From the NCBI GenBank assembly GCA_963518955.1, contig CAUQKI010000015.1:1-41826 (forward strand): a DNA stretch of 41,826 nt. The letters run 5' to 3'. Under the pieces are notes generated by a model. That model was not told where the DNA came from and did no database searches. It worked only from the letters and a program-made list of their open reading frames with translations. Positions 1 through 9,061 of this stretch are shown here, piece after piece; within the stretch, counting starts at the first letter, position 1, and each line of letters opens with the position of its first letter. This stretch comes from JABCPE02 sp963518955 (GTDB taxonomy: Bacteria; Bacteroidota; Bacteroidia; Flavobacteriales; Weeksellaceae). The position numbers and the translations under genes are program-made.

Positions 1-572
1 CTAAACTACATATAGAGGCTAATGGACCTACTGCTATCAAAATAGTAGATACTAACCAAGCTGCTGGAAAAGTACTTACCAGTGATGCTAATGGTGTAGG
101 AACTTGGAAAGATGTAGAATTATTCAAAGGAGCGCCTGCTGTAGGAAGATTTACATGGAATGCAGGAGTGAGATTAGGGAATTCGCGTTGGAATAAAATC
201 GCTACCGTGGTCGTGAAACCTGGGACAAACATGGTTTTTGTAAAACTTCACATATTGAGTTCTCAAGTGCCTCACCCTACAAAAGCCTATACTAGAGTCT
301 ATGTGGGACTGAAAGATGTAGGAGCAAATAATGGTTACACTAATGAAAAACCTGTCTACACAATGTTCCATCCGTATTTAGAGCATGATTATGAGTTAGT
401 AGGGAATTTTATTTATAATAATAATACTAATTCCTATCAGACATTATATCTGAATTTACAGAGTGATGTTCCTAATATTATCAGAAGTGCTTTTGAATAT
501 AACACATCTGCTAGCCAGGTATATGGAACAACTTGGTATGAAAACTGGTTCTATTCAGTTCCAGTTAATTAA
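1..572 (+). CDS. C-terminal part of a surface/exported protein, 5' end outside the window
   Basis: The frame is open from base 3 to the TAA at 570-572, so this is the last ~190 residues of a longer protein. The GTG at 168 is only an internal codon. The first part contains a segment reading GKVLTSDANGVGTWKDV, a pattern often found in large flavobacterial surface or tail-fibre-like proteins just before a C-terminal domain. The rest is rich in Asn, Tyr and Val, as in a beta-rich extracellular domain. I see no type IX secretion signal in the visible part. A strong hairpin follows the stop codon. The function is unknown. Confidence 0.6.
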   Translation, partial: KLHIEANGPTAIKIVDTNQAAGKVLTSDANGVGTWKDVELFKGAPAVGRFTWNAGVRLGNSRWNKIATVVVKPGTNMVFVKLHILSSQVPHPTKAYTRVYVGLKDVGANNGYTNEKPVYTMFHPYLEHDYELVGNFIYNNNTNSYQTLYLNLQSDVPNIIRSAFEYNTSASQVYGTTWYENWFYSVPVN

Positions 573-581
573 AAACAAAAT

Positions 582-604
582 AACACCACTGAAATGGTGG
601 TGTT
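582..604 (+). terminator. Terminator hairpin of the partial upstream gene
   Basis: AACACCAC (582-589) pairs with GTGGTGTT (597-604) ten bases after the stop codon at 572. A clear U-run is lacking, but a second hairpin follows directly. Confidence 0.6.
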
Positions 605-615
605 TATTTAAAATT

Positions 616-646
616 AAAAACGCTTCCTAATTTTGGAAGCGTTTTT
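616..646. terminator. Bidirectional terminator between convergent genes
   Basis: A perfect 12-bp stem, AAAAACGCTTCC (616-627) with GGAAGCGTTTTT (635-646), has a 7-nt loop. A- and T-runs on its two sides let it act on both strands. It lies 12 bp from the end of the minus-strand subtilase. Confidence 0.85.
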
Positions 647-657
647 CTATTTAATCA

Positions 658-2325
658 TTATTTTGACTTAGCTGCTTTTCTGTTTGCTTTTACGCCTTTT
701 TTGTTGTAAAAATTGTCATAAGCATATTGAGCTGCTTTGTAAAGGTCTATTACACCACCAGCAACTGAAATCTGGTCAAAGTTTGCACTAGAATCTACAT
801 TTGCATTTACAGTAGATTTATTTACAGTTTTTACGAGTGCTTCTTTGATCTGCTGAGGAGTAAGGTTTGGCATATATGCCCAAAGTACAGCCGCAGCACC
901 TGCTACCACTGGAGATGCCATAGAAGTTCCTTGTAGGTATTCGTATTTAGCATCTGGAACAGTAGAATAGATTTCTTGCCCTGGTGCGAAAACATCCACC
1001 ATTTTACCATTGTAGTTAGAGAATCTAGCTCTTAGGTTTTGGTTGTTGTTTGTACTAGCACCTACCACTATCATATTACTAACGAATGGTTTTTCGTCTG
1101 ACTGCTTCATGAAATTAGTAGGGAAATACTCATTTTCTCCGATGTTTTGATTGTCATTTCCTGCTGCTTTTACCAGAAGAACACCTTTTTTCTCAGCGTA
1201 TTTCATAGCCTCCCAAACATGTTTTTTCCCTGGAGATACAGCCTTACCAAAACTCATGTTAAGGATTTTAGCTCCGTTGTCTACTGCGTATCTAATAGCA
1301 TTAGCAACATCTTTATCTCTTTCATCTCCATCTGGAACGGCTCTTACAGTCATTATTTTAGCCACTTTATGAGCTACACCATACTGAACTTCATTTCCGT
1401 GAGGAAGTCCTGCGATAATTCCAGAAACATGTGTTCCGTGAGATGCATCAGGTCCTTCATAATGGTTGTTTCCGTAGTGTTTTTCGTTATAATTGTCATA
1501 ATTATCTCCTACGATTTCTTTTCTTGGATCAAAATCAAGGTTATAATGTTTTGTAGCCTGAGATTCGTAGTGTTTTAGAGCACCTTCAACCTCTTTTTTC
1601 AATAATTCTTCAACTTCTTTTGGAGTTTTTCCTACATTTTCAGCCTCTTGAACAAGAGAATTTAAAATCTGCAAGTTTCTGCTGTCTTCTTGAGAAGCAG
1701 GTTTTATAGCTGCTAAATTTGCTTTAGTTAAAGTTTTTCCATTTAGAGTTTTTACAATACTTGGAATAGCGTTATTAAACCCAGAAAAATACTGATAATA
1801 TTGTTTAGCTTCTGAACCTTTTTCATCAAATAGTTTTTTAGATTTTTGGTACATAGCATATTCTTCTGGCATTTTTGCCTGATTTGCTCTGTTTTTAGCA
1901 GAATCAGTCCCTTCAAATATCGGTTGATATTTTTTAACCATTCTAGTTACTTCTAGGTTATCAGCATCTACATCAGCTGTTTTTCCACCGATGAAGTTCC
2001 ATCCATAGATATCATCTACATATCCGTTTTTATCATCATCTATACCGTTGTTTGGGATTTCATTTGGGTTTTTCCACATGTTGTTAATCAGCCCTGGGTG
2101 GTCTACTTCCACACCGCTGTCCAAAACACCTACTACAACAGTTCTTGGCTTTAATCCTTTGGATTCTAAGAATTTGTAAGCATTGTTGGTATTAACACCA
2201 TAAACATTGGTAGTTGAAAAATCTTTGTGATACCAAGTTTTCAAATCATTATTCTGCATTTTGTCTTGTGCAAAAGCAAAACTAAAAGACGCTAAAAACG
2301 CCGCTGCAATGAGTACTTTTTTCAT
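658..2325 (-). CDS. Secreted subtilisin-like serine protease (S8 family)
   Basis: A 555-residue exported endopeptidase. Residues 1-20 form a signal peptide ending FAFAQ. The S8 triad is complete: Asp69 in VVVGVLDSG, His296 in SHGTHVSG and Ser468 in GTSMASP, with oxyanion Asn390 in AAGN. Between Asp and His lies an insertion of about 180 residues, Lys- and Glu-rich and probably helical. Similar insertions occur in other Bacteroidota S8 enzymes. There is no recognisable pro-domain and no type IX C-terminal sorting domain; the protein ends with a basic KKGVKANRKAAKSK tail. The likely site of action is the periplasm or cell surface. It lies 14 bp downstream of the phosphodiesterase gene on the same strand. 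The family call is certain; the substrate is unknown. Confidence 0.93.
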   Translation of the reverse strand: MKKVLIAAAFLASFSFAFAQDKMQNNDLKTWYHKDFSTTNVYGVNTNNAYKFLESKGLKPRTVVVGVLDSGVEVDHPGLINNMWKNPNEIPNNGIDDDKNGYVDDIYGWNFIGGKTADVDADNLEVTRMVKKYQPIFEGTDSAKNRANQAKMPEEYAMYQKSKKLFDEKGSEAKQYYQYFSGFNNAIPSIVKTLNGKTLTKANLAAIKPASQEDSRNLQILNSLVQEAENVGKTPKEVEELLKKEVEGALKHYESQATKHYNLDFDPRKEIVGDNYDNYNEKHYGNNHYEGPDASHGTHVSGIIAGLPHGNEVQYGVAHKVAKIMTVRAVPDGDERDKDVANAIRYAVDNGAKILNMSFGKAVSPGKKHVWEAMKYAEKKGVLLVKAAGNDNQNIGENEYFPTNFMKQSDEKPFVSNMIVVGASTNNNQNLRARFSNYNGKMVDVFAPGQEIYSTVPDAKYEYLQGTSMASPVVAGAAAVLWAYMPNLTPQQIKEALVKTVNKSTVNANVDSSANFDQISVAGGVIDLYKAAQYAYDNFYNKKGVKANRKAAKSK

Positions 2326-2339
2326 TGTAAATTTGTTAT

Positions 2340-3281
2340 TTATAAATTAATTACTTTTCCTTGTTCAGCAAAGATAATTTTTATCCCCTTTTTATACAAA
2401 ATATTTAACTCGCTTTTAACTTTTTGATGAATGTTTTTCTTAGGTTTGATATGGGTAATGATGAGATTTAAATCTTTCAGTCCCTCTTTGCCGACAAGTT
2501 TCTCCAAGTTTTCCATTTCCTCGGTCAATAGGCGAGGAGTGAGATGTCCATACAGTTGATTTTCAGGTTGTTCGTTGCTGTAAGAACATTCTATGGCGAT
2601 GCCCTTCAGTCTTTTTTCTTTGATAATAGGGGCGATGGCTTTCCATAAATCGGCAAGCTGCTCTGTTCCCTCAATTCTATCTGCGCCTGTATCTCCTAGA
2701 TATACAAAGTATTGATTTTCAGTATTTTTTATAAGCGCTGCAGAACTTAGATTTTTCCCTGTGTGGCTTAGATAATACATTTTCAACTGTAAATCAGTAT
2801 TTTCCACACTTGTCCATTCATCTGTGTTCAGCCTTTTGTAAGTATATTTTCCCAAAATAGGTTTTTCGCCTTCATTGGCAAAATTAGCCCAAGCTTTCCA
2901 AGAAAAATGATGTTTTTTGAGGGCTTCTATCACGAATTCCGCTCCATAAATGTTCTTTTTAGAATCTTCGGGCGAGTTGATAACCAGCCCCGAACTGTGG
3001 TCAAAATGCGGATGTGAGATGAAATATCCCTTGATTTTCTCTTTCAAAAATTGCTCTGGGCTTTCTTTTTTTCTGTTTTTTTGTAAATAAACTTTCAGCC
3101 CTGTATGGATAGTTCCTGCATCCAGAGCCAGATAAGACTCTTTGCTCGGCTCAGAAATGAGATAAGAAGAAAGATTGCTTTCGTCTATTCCACCAAAAAC
3201 ACCCAAAGGAATGATTTTAAAACTCTGCGCAGCGAACAGCTGTCCTACGAAAACCAGTGGAAAAATAATTTTTTTATTCAT
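2340..3281 (-). CDS. Class-II 3',5'-cyclic-nucleotide phosphodiesterase (PDE1 type, metallo-beta-lactamase fold)
   Basis: A 313-residue protein with an N-terminal signal peptide (about residues 1-19, ending AAQS). The metal motif is SHPHFDHSSGLVINSP at 89-104 (His90, His92, Asp94, His95). This matches the class-II cyclic nucleotide phosphodiesterase signature HxHxDHxxGLVINSP, which sets the family apart from ordinary metallo-beta-lactamases. Related enzymes hydrolyse cAMP or cGMP to the 5' nucleotide. The signal peptide suggests a periplasmic enzyme, so it could salvage or scavenge extracellular cyclic nucleotides. Its start overlaps the end of the WbqC-like gene by 8 bp, indicating translational coupling. 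The family is well supported; the exact substrate is inferred. Confidence 0.85.
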   Translation of the reverse strand: MNKKIIFPLVFVGQLFAAQSFKIIPLGVFGGIDESNLSSYLISEPSKESYLALDAGTIHTGLKVYLQKNRKKESPEQFLKEKIKGYFISHPHFDHSSGLVINSPEDSKKNIYGAEFVIEALKKHHFSWKAWANFANEGEKPILGKYTYKRLNTDEWTSVENTDLQLKMYYLSHTGKNLSSAALIKNTENQYFVYLGDTGADRIEGTEQLADLWKAIAPIIKEKRLKGIAIECSYSNEQPENQLYGHLTPRLLTEEMENLEKLVGKEGLKDLNLIITHIKPKKNIHQKVKSELNILYKKGIKIIFAEQGKVINL

Positions 3282-3888
3282 TTCTATGATTTTTTAGGTA
3301 AGAACCAGCCTCTGGACCGAGGTTGCAGAGCAAATCTACTACGGAAAGGTCTTTGATAAAGCCCAGTTTATCAGAAAAAGTCTGATAATATTCCTCCTGT
3401 TGGAAGGCAGGTTCTATTTTTGCTGAAAAACTTTCCCTAAAATCCTTTGCCGAAGGTGTTTTGATGTATTCTTCGGTTAATGAAAAACTTTGGTCTGTTT
3501 TCAATAATTTTTGGATAATTTCCAAGCTTTTTAGATTAAAATCAATTAAAAATTTGGGTTGATTTTCATAAATTTTGCTCAGCTGGTCTTCATAAAATTC
3601 AAAATAAGGAGAAGACTGGTAAGCCGTTTTTATAGATTTCCAGTGGAGTGCCTGCCATCTTTCGGAATATGATATTTCTATATCTCGGAAAGTTCTTTTT
3701 CCGTTGTGGTTTATTGGGATTATCAAAGGCAGTTTTCCATTTGCCCCAAAAATACAGGCTCTATTTCGGTAAGTCTGCTTTGGGAAGTGTTCATCTTGCT
3801 CCAAAATAATCTGATTTTCCGAATTGCAAAACTCAGAAAACCAAGAAATAGGAGGGAGGTAAAATATTGGTAATAAGACTGTTTGCAT
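3274..3888 (-). CDS. WbqC-like family protein
   Basis: A 204-residue cytosolic protein that starts MQTVLLPIFYLPPISWFSEF, followed by an Asn/Gln/Arg-rich stretch (QTYRNRACIFGANG) and the segment RFDI-like RDIEIS then WQALHWKSI. These are marks of the WbqC family, first seen in O-antigen gene clusters and common in Bacteroidota. The biochemical role of the family is unsettled; glycan or amino-sugar modification has been suggested. It lies 10 bp downstream of prmA and overlaps the phosphodiesterase gene by 8 bp, so the three are probably co-transcribed. Confidence 0.75.
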   Translation of the reverse strand: MQTVLLPIFYLPPISWFSEFCNSENQIILEQDEHFPKQTYRNRACIFGANGKLPLIIPINHNGKRTFRDIEISYSERWQALHWKSIKTAYQSSPYFEFYEDQLSKIYENQPKFLIDFNLKSLEIIQKLLKTDQSFSLTEEYIKTPSAKDFRESFSAKIEPAFQQEEYYQTFSDKLGFIKDLSVVDLLCNLGPEAGSYLKNHRNE

Positions 3889-3898
3889 TTTATTTGGA

Positions 3899-4729
3899 TT
3901 AAGGTTTTTCTAAAAGAAGGCTTACCCATTCTTCTCTTTGGACTTGGTTTTTCAGAACTAAATCATGCTTTGTGCAGACTTCCAAAATATCATTGACATC
4001 GAAGAAACAAAGCCCCGAAAGCAGCAGTTTTCCGCCGCTGTTCAAAACCGAAACATAAGTAGGAATATCTGAAATCAAAATATTTCGGTTGATATTCGCT
4101 AAAATAATATCAAAATTTTCTTTGCCCAAGTTCTCTGCTGTTCCTTGTTCTATTCGGAAATTCATTTGGTTTCTTTGCGCATTTTCTTTGGAGTTTTCCA
4201 CTGCCCATTCATCAATGTCAATGGCTAAAACATCCTCTGCGCCTTTTAGTTTTGAGAAAATCGCTAAAATAGAAGTTCCGCAGCCTATATCCAGCACTTT
4301 TTTACCGCTGAAATCCATGTCCAGCATCTGCTGAATCATCAGGTAAGTAGTGGCGTGATGCCCCGTCCCGAAGGACATTTTGGGCTGAATGATGATTTCA
4401 TACGGCGTGTTTTGGCTTTCGTGAAATTCTGCGCGGATAAGCACTTTGTTTTCCACATTTATGGGCGAAAAATTCTTTTCCCATTCCTCATTCCAGTTGA
4501 TATTCGGCATTTCCTGAATGGTGTAGGAAATTTTGACTTCATCGTGACTCAGCAGCCAAAGATTTTTTAGTTCTTCTTCGCTGAAAAAATCTTCTGGAAC
4601 ATACGCTAGAATACCATCATTCTCTTCCGTAAAGCTGTCAAAACCAATGTTTATCAGCTCCGCCATTAGGATTTCGTTCCACGGCTGGAGCGGTTCTATT
4701 TTTATATTAAGTTCAAGGTATTTTTGCAT
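3899..4729 (-). CDS. prmA: Ribosomal protein L11 methyltransferase
   Basis: A 276-residue class-I methyltransferase that transfers methyl groups from S-adenosylmethionine to amino groups of ribosomal protein L11. The family segment FGTGHHATT is at 120-128, the SAM-binding motif I VLDIGCGTS at 145-153, and the motif IV stretch LANINRNIL near 208-216. The N-terminal ~90 residues form the L11-binding domain. The length is normal for Bacteroidota PrmA. It sits 9 bp downstream of the DUF5686 gene and 10 bp upstream of the WbqC-like gene. Confidence 0.92.
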   Translation of the reverse strand: MQKYLELNIKIEPLQPWNEILMAELINIGFDSFTEENDGILAYVPEDFFSEEELKNLWLLSHDEVKISYTIQEMPNINWNEEWEKNFSPINVENKVLIRAEFHESQNTPYEIIIQPKMSFGTGHHATTYLMIQQMLDMDFSGKKVLDIGCGTSILAIFSKLKGAEDVLAIDIDEWAVENSKENAQRNQMNFRIEQGTAENLGKENFDIILANINRNILISDIPTYVSVLNSGGKLLLSGLCFFDVNDILEVCTKHDLVLKNQVQREEWVSLLLEKP

Positions 4730-4738
4730 TTTTCTAAA

Positions 4739-7036
4739 TTATAATCTGATTTGAGCCGAAACTTTGATGCTAAATTTAGGCGGATTAGTTTCAAAAACGG
4801 AGCTGGTGTTGTTCAAATGAGTAAGTCTATGCACAAAATCTACTCGTAAAAATCTAAAAATATTAGAAAAACCATAGCCGATTTCTATGTAAGGCTTTCC
4901 GTTTAGGCTGTTTAATGCCCCATTTGTGTTGAATCTTTCCTCCAAATCTCCTATCAAATAATTGAAAGTCAGGTGGTTTCTCCAATTTAATTTTTTAATT
5001 AAAGGTAACCTGTTGGTAATCAGACCTTCCAAATATTGAGTGTATTGTAGGGAAACAAATCTGTTACTTGTAAATTCAAAGAAACGCATCATGTTAAATG
5101 AATTTCTGTTGTAAAATACAAACTCATTTCCTAAATGGTTTTCCAAAAGAGGAAAAGGAACTCGGTCTGGGATAATTCCTGCTGTGAGGGAATAGTTTCC
5201 CTGTCCTAAAATACCCATAGGGATTTTTTGCTGGACATTTAGATAAATTTTATTGTATTCAAAATTACTTCCCAAAATTCCTTTAAAGGCATGTGTAAAC
5301 CTGAAAGTAACTGTAGGAGTAAAATTGTCATTTACCGTTATCTGCTTGTTTTTTTCAGATTGTATGTTTTTTCTTCCCATTTTCCACTGAGTTTCAGAAA
5401 TCATTTCAGTGGTTTTGAAATTATTAAAAACATTCCCATGCTCGTCCGTGTAATTGATATAAGACGAATCAAACAATGGGTCAAAGGTAGAATGTCTAAG
5501 GGTAAACCTCTGAGTGATAGAGTTTACAAAATCCCTTTGAAAATAGATTTCATAATTATTCTTCCAGAAAGGTTTTCTTATCAGCATGTCACCATTTTTA
5601 GAAAATGCATCAAAAATCGCATTTTTGTTCTTCAATAAAAAGTTACCATACTGCAGCGCTACTTGGTCTAAATCATGCAGCGCAGAAATTCCCACCTGTG
5701 TCCATGGGTCTCGTGAAATAATGTAATCTATACCACCGCCGTATTTGAACTCTCTGTCCTTAAATCCATAAGACAAATATCCGCTGAAAATCCATTTCTT
5801 GCTGAATTTATGATTGGTTCTAAATCCTGCTCTCAGTCTGAAACCTTCTACATCGTTATATCCAGCTGTGTAGAGTATCGGTCCTAAATCAACTTTTCCT
5901 GCCTCATAATAGCCTCTAAGGATAATTTCCAAAACATCTATATAAGATTTCACCGAAGGGAGATTTTTGACTTCGTCTATCATAGCATAGACTTTTTGTT
6001 CTCTTTCCGTTATCGGTTCATGTCTGTTTTTTTCCCAATATTGCTCATCTTTGTCGTTTGCATTAGGAAGGACAGTGATGGGTTTGCTGAATATTTTTTG
6101 GTCAAAATCTTGGTTGATTTTTATTTTTTTACTCGAAACATGATATTTTAAAATCCCTGCCATTCCGTTTTTGCCCAGTTTCGCTGTTTCCATCGTAACG
6201 AGGGACTTTACAGGCATGTGTATTTCGGAATCGCCCACTTCTTCAAGTTCTTGGTCTACTATGATGTTATTGATGAAGTTCAGGTTAGCCGAAGGAGCTA
6301 TTTTTGCTGTAATTCTGAAAAGTGAATAGTTACTGTGTGAAATCAGCAAAGTCCCTTCAAAAGCCAAATCAGAGGCTCTTTTAGGCTTAAAATTGATTTT
6401 ATAATATCCATTTTCATTGACTTGGAAATCTCTGTCCACCAGCTCAAAATCATAGTTTGAAGTAAAATTATCATTCAGCGGCGAGATGAAGTTTTTGTCT
6501 AAAATATGAATATAATTATTGTAGAAATTATATTTGATAAAAGTAGAACTTATCAGCTGGGAAAACATCGCATTGTCCTCTATTCCGACACCGTCTACTT
6601 TACTTTTTTTGATGATTTCAGCGCGCTTTTCAGGGCTTTTTTGATAATAAAAATCCGAAATATTTTCTGAGATAAAAACAGGAAGAGCCATATCATTTCC
6701 CAGACTGTCTTTGGAGGCTTCCATCACCTTTTTCAGATCCTTGTAAACCTTCGTATTCTGAAACTTATCCCCAAGGCTGCTAAATGCTATCTCCATACGG
6801 GATTGATTTTCAGAGAAGTATGATTTAAGGTTGTCAGGATTGTTGATGTGTTTTTTTGCAACTAGTTTTGCTAAAATCTCATGGGCTGGATTTTTATACT
6901 TTTTCTTCTTTTTTTTAGAGATGACCACGGCTTCTATTTTTTTAGAACCATCTGTATTGTCTTCATCTTCTTGTGCGTAAGAGGACAGCCCTATAAATAG
7001 AGCTCCTGTAAGCAATAATTTTTTAGAATTCAGCAT
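4739..7036 (-). CDS. DUF5686 family outer-membrane protein
   Basis: A 765-residue exported protein with a signal peptide (residues 1-21, ending SSYAQ), an acidic linker, a striking lysine run (VISKKKKKKYKNPAHEI) and then the DUF5686 region. The C-terminal half is rich in alternating aromatic/polar strands and ends in KVSAQIRL, as expected for an outer-membrane beta-barrel. Most DUF5686 proteins begin with a carboxypeptidase-D-like regulatory domain. Here that domain seems absent, with only the basic linker in its place. The function of the family is unknown. The gene heads the minus-strand group with prmA. A TACTTTTG (-7-like) sequence lies on the minus strand at 7064-7057. Confidence 0.8.
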   Translation of the reverse strand: MLNSKKLLLTGALFIGLSSYAQEDEDNTDGSKKIEAVVISKKKKKKYKNPAHEILAKLVAKKHINNPDNLKSYFSENQSRMEIAFSSLGDKFQNTKVYKDLKKVMEASKDSLGNDMALPVFISENISDFYYQKSPEKRAEIIKKSKVDGVGIEDNAMFSQLISSTFIKYNFYNNYIHILDKNFISPLNDNFTSNYDFELVDRDFQVNENGYYKINFKPKRASDLAFEGTLLISHSNYSLFRITAKIAPSANLNFINNIIVDQELEEVGDSEIHMPVKSLVTMETAKLGKNGMAGILKYHVSSKKIKINQDFDQKIFSKPITVLPNANDKDEQYWEKNRHEPITEREQKVYAMIDEVKNLPSVKSYIDVLEIILRGYYEAGKVDLGPILYTAGYNDVEGFRLRAGFRTNHKFSKKWIFSGYLSYGFKDREFKYGGGIDYIISRDPWTQVGISALHDLDQVALQYGNFLLKNKNAIFDAFSKNGDMLIRKPFWKNNYEIYFQRDFVNSITQRFTLRHSTFDPLFDSSYINYTDEHGNVFNNFKTTEMISETQWKMGRKNIQSEKNKQITVNDNFTPTVTFRFTHAFKGILGSNFEYNKIYLNVQQKIPMGILGQGNYSLTAGIIPDRVPFPLLENHLGNEFVFYNRNSFNMMRFFEFTSNRFVSLQYTQYLEGLITNRLPLIKKLNWRNHLTFNYLIGDLEERFNTNGALNSLNGKPYIEIGYGFSNIFRFLRVDFVHRLTHLNNTSSVFETNPPKFSIKVSAQIRL

Positions 7037-7147
7037 TTTAAAAAATGATTAAGAGGCAAAAGTATTAAAAAAATATTTGAAAAGGCTAAAATCTATTTTT
7101 AGAATTAAAAATATTGATTAGATTTACCAAATAAATCAAATATCTTC

Positions 7148-8200
7148 ATGAAACTAAAATCTAAAATAATTTTAATTTTTATTCTTCAAATTTCGGCTTT
7201 GCTTTTTGCACAAAAACCAAAAATCAGAATTATAGCCACAGGCGGAACCATCGCAGGAGTGAGTAAATCCTCTACCGAAAGCAGTTACAAAGCAGGAGCA
7301 AAGGGCATTGATGAGCTGTTACAGGCCGTTCCAGAAATTCACCAAGTAGCCCAAGTAAGCGGCGAGCAGTTAGTGAAAATAGGCTCTCAGGATATGAATG
7401 ATGAGATTTGGCTCAAATTAGCAAAAAGAATAAATGAAATCCTAAACAAGGAGGGTTACGATGGAGTAGTGGTTACCCACGGCACAGACACGATGGAGGA
7501 AACTGCGTATTTCCTGAATCTTACAGTTCATAGTTCTAAACCAGTGGTGATGGTAGGTGCTATGCGCCCTTCCACAGGAATCAGTGCGGATGGACCGCTT
7601 AATTTATATAACGCTGTGGTCGCTGCATCTGATAAAAACACAGGAAATAAAGGCGTAGTGGTGGTGATGAATGAAAATATCCTTGATGCCAAAGATGTGA
7701 TAAAACACCATACGACCGCTTTGGAAACCTTTACAGGAGCGAATTCAGGTAAAATAGGCTATATTCATAATGGGAAAGTTTATTTTAGTAAAACGCCTCA
7801 AAATCTACATACTACAAAATCAGTTTTTGATGTGGCATCGCTGACTTCCCTGCCGAAAGTAGGGATAGTCTATGGCTATGCCAACGCTTCGGAGCTTCCA
7901 ATGAAAGCCTTTATTGACGCGAAATATGACGGAATTATTTACGCTGGTGTAGGCAATGGGAATTTGTATTATTCTAATTTTGATTTAGCTGTAAAAGCTC
8001 AAAAGCAGGGCATTCAGATTGTCCGCTCTTCGCGGGTTCCCACAGGCGCTACGACACCAGATGCAGAAGTGGAGGATGCGAAATATCACTTTGTGGCTTC
8101 GCAATCACTCAATCCGCAGAAATCTAGAGTGCTGCTCATGCTGGCACTTACCAAAACCAAAGACTGGAAGCAGATTCAAAAGTATTTTAATGAATATTAA
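7148..8200 (+). CDS. ansB: Type II L-asparaginase, exported
   Basis: A 350-residue enzyme that hydrolyses L-asparagine to aspartate and ammonia. Residues 1-22 are a signal peptide ending LLFAQ, as in periplasmic type II enzymes. Both catalytic threonine motifs are present: TGGTIAG (residues 31-37, nucleophile Thr34) and THGTDTMEET (110-119, Thr113 and Asp114). The length is normal. It is divergent from the DUF5686 gene and is followed closely by two small lipoprotein genes on the same strand. Some glutaminase activity is possible but cannot be judged here. Confidence 0.92.
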   Translation: MKLKSKIILIFILQISALLFAQKPKIRIIATGGTIAGVSKSSTESSYKAGAKGIDELLQAVPEIHQVAQVSGEQLVKIGSQDMNDEIWLKLAKRINEILNKEGYDGVVVTHGTDTMEETAYFLNLTVHSSKPVVMVGAMRPSTGISADGPLNLYNAVVAASDKNTGNKGVVVVMNENILDAKDVIKHHTTALETFTGANSGKIGYIHNGKVYFSKTPQNLHTTKSVFDVASLTSLPKVGIVYGYANASELPMKAFIDAKYDGIIYAGVGNGNLYYSNFDLAVKAQKQGIQIVRSSRVPTGATTPDAEVEDAKYHFVASQSLNPQKSRVLLMLALTKTKDWKQIQKYFNEY

Positions 8201-8217
8201 TCAAAAATAAAATAAAA

Positions 8218-8568
8218 ATGAAAAAAAGTATTTTTTTAGTCCTTGCATTTCTTGTTTTCTCGTGTCATCAGCCAGCCAAAAAATATACACAGGAAGAGGC
8301 TGAAGCCCAAGTTTTAGCCCTGCCGATGGTGCAGGAGGCATCTAAACATATCGATAAAATAACTAATGGAAAGCATGGAATTTCGTTTATTACAGAAGAA
8401 TATCTTATCGAGAAAAAGCCATTTTATCAGATAACGGTGGGCTACAACTCGGATGTTCGTTTTGAAACTTATCATATTTTTTATGTGAATAAAGAAAACA
8501 AAGAGGATGTTCGTATTTTAGAGCCTGTTTCTGGAGAAATTATTCCTGTTTCTGAATACAAAAAATAG
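8218..8568 (+). CDS. Small putative lipoprotein
   Basis: A 116-residue protein. Its N-terminus, MKKSIFLVLAFLVFSC, is a lipoprotein signal peptide with Cys16 as the likely lipidation site; Bacteroidota tolerate the relaxed lipobox LVFSC. The remainder is a compact mixed alpha/beta domain (one helix, then strands ending in GEIIPVSEYKK). I do not recognise the family. It starts 17 bp after the asparaginase stop, so it is probably in the same operon. Confidence 0.65.
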   Translation: MKKSIFLVLAFLVFSCHQPAKKYTQEEAEAQVLALPMVQEASKHIDKITNGKHGISFITEEYLIEKKPFYQITVGYNSDVRFETYHIFYVNKENKEDVRILEPVSGEIIPVSEYKK

Positions 8569-8597
8569 ATTTTGGAGAAAGTATAAGAATATAAAAA

Positions 8598-8990
8598 ATG
8601 CAAAAAATAATTATTAAAATACCACTTATTACATTGTTATTGAGTTGTAATCCAAGTGAGAATTACTTAAAAAACCATGAGGTTTTTCCATATTCTGAGG
8701 AAATTGTTCAAGAAAAGAAATATAAAATTAGTGTCAAAGAAGCTAATGATTTATATGTCAAATATTTATATGATAATAAAAAAAGAAAAGATTTAGATTA
8801 TGATGAAACACTTCTTTCTCCAACCTTAATTATTGATGATCATTATGTATATTCTTTTCAGAATTTAGTTATGCAAAAGGTAGCCGTTTTTGGTATTTGG
8901 ATAAATGCTAATACAGGAGAAATAACTACTAATGATGAGTCTATATGGTTAGAAGAGACAGATATTTTTGATAAAAATTCAAAACCTTAA
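8598..8990 (+). CDS. Small putative lipoprotein
   Basis: A 130-residue protein with the lipoprotein signal MQKIIIKIPLITLLLSC (Cys17). The mature part is acidic and AT-rich in codon use, with the segment FGIWINANTGEITTND resembling a PepSY-like or small beta-domain strand pair. No family is assigned. It lies 29 bp downstream of the 116-residue lipoprotein gene and probably ends the asparaginase operon. Confidence 0.6.
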   Translation: MQKIIIKIPLITLLLSCNPSENYLKNHEVFPYSEEIVQEKKYKISVKEANDLYVKYLYDNKKRKDLDYDETLLSPTLIIDDHYVYSFQNLVMQKVAVFGIWINANTGEITTNDESIWLEETDIFDKNSKP

Positions 8991-9028
8991 AAATATTCTA
9001 ATAAAGCGGATTTTTAATCAATAATGCT

Positions 9029-9036
9029 TACATTTG
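9029..9036 (+). promoter_or_regulatory. -7 box upstream of serS
   Basis: TACATTTG matches the Bacteroidota TAnnTTTG element 26 bp before the serS start. No clear -33 TTTG lies at the usual spacing. Confidence 0.4.
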
Positions 9037-9061
9037 TGAAAAATTTAAATTTTCTTAAAAA

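Noticed and set aside
1147..1578. Plus-strand open frames antisense to the subtilase gene
   Set aside because: They lie wholly within a well-supported protease gene and have low-complexity, Ser/Phe-rich translations typical of reversed coding sequence.
658..2325. Type IX secretion cargo assignment for the subtilase
   Set aside because: The C-terminus is a short basic tail without a type A or B sorting domain.
2340..3281. Metallo-beta-lactamase antibiotic resistance gene
   Set aside because: The HPHFDHSSGLVINSP motif belongs to class-II cyclic-nucleotide phosphodiesterases; beta-lactamase metal ligands and context are absent.
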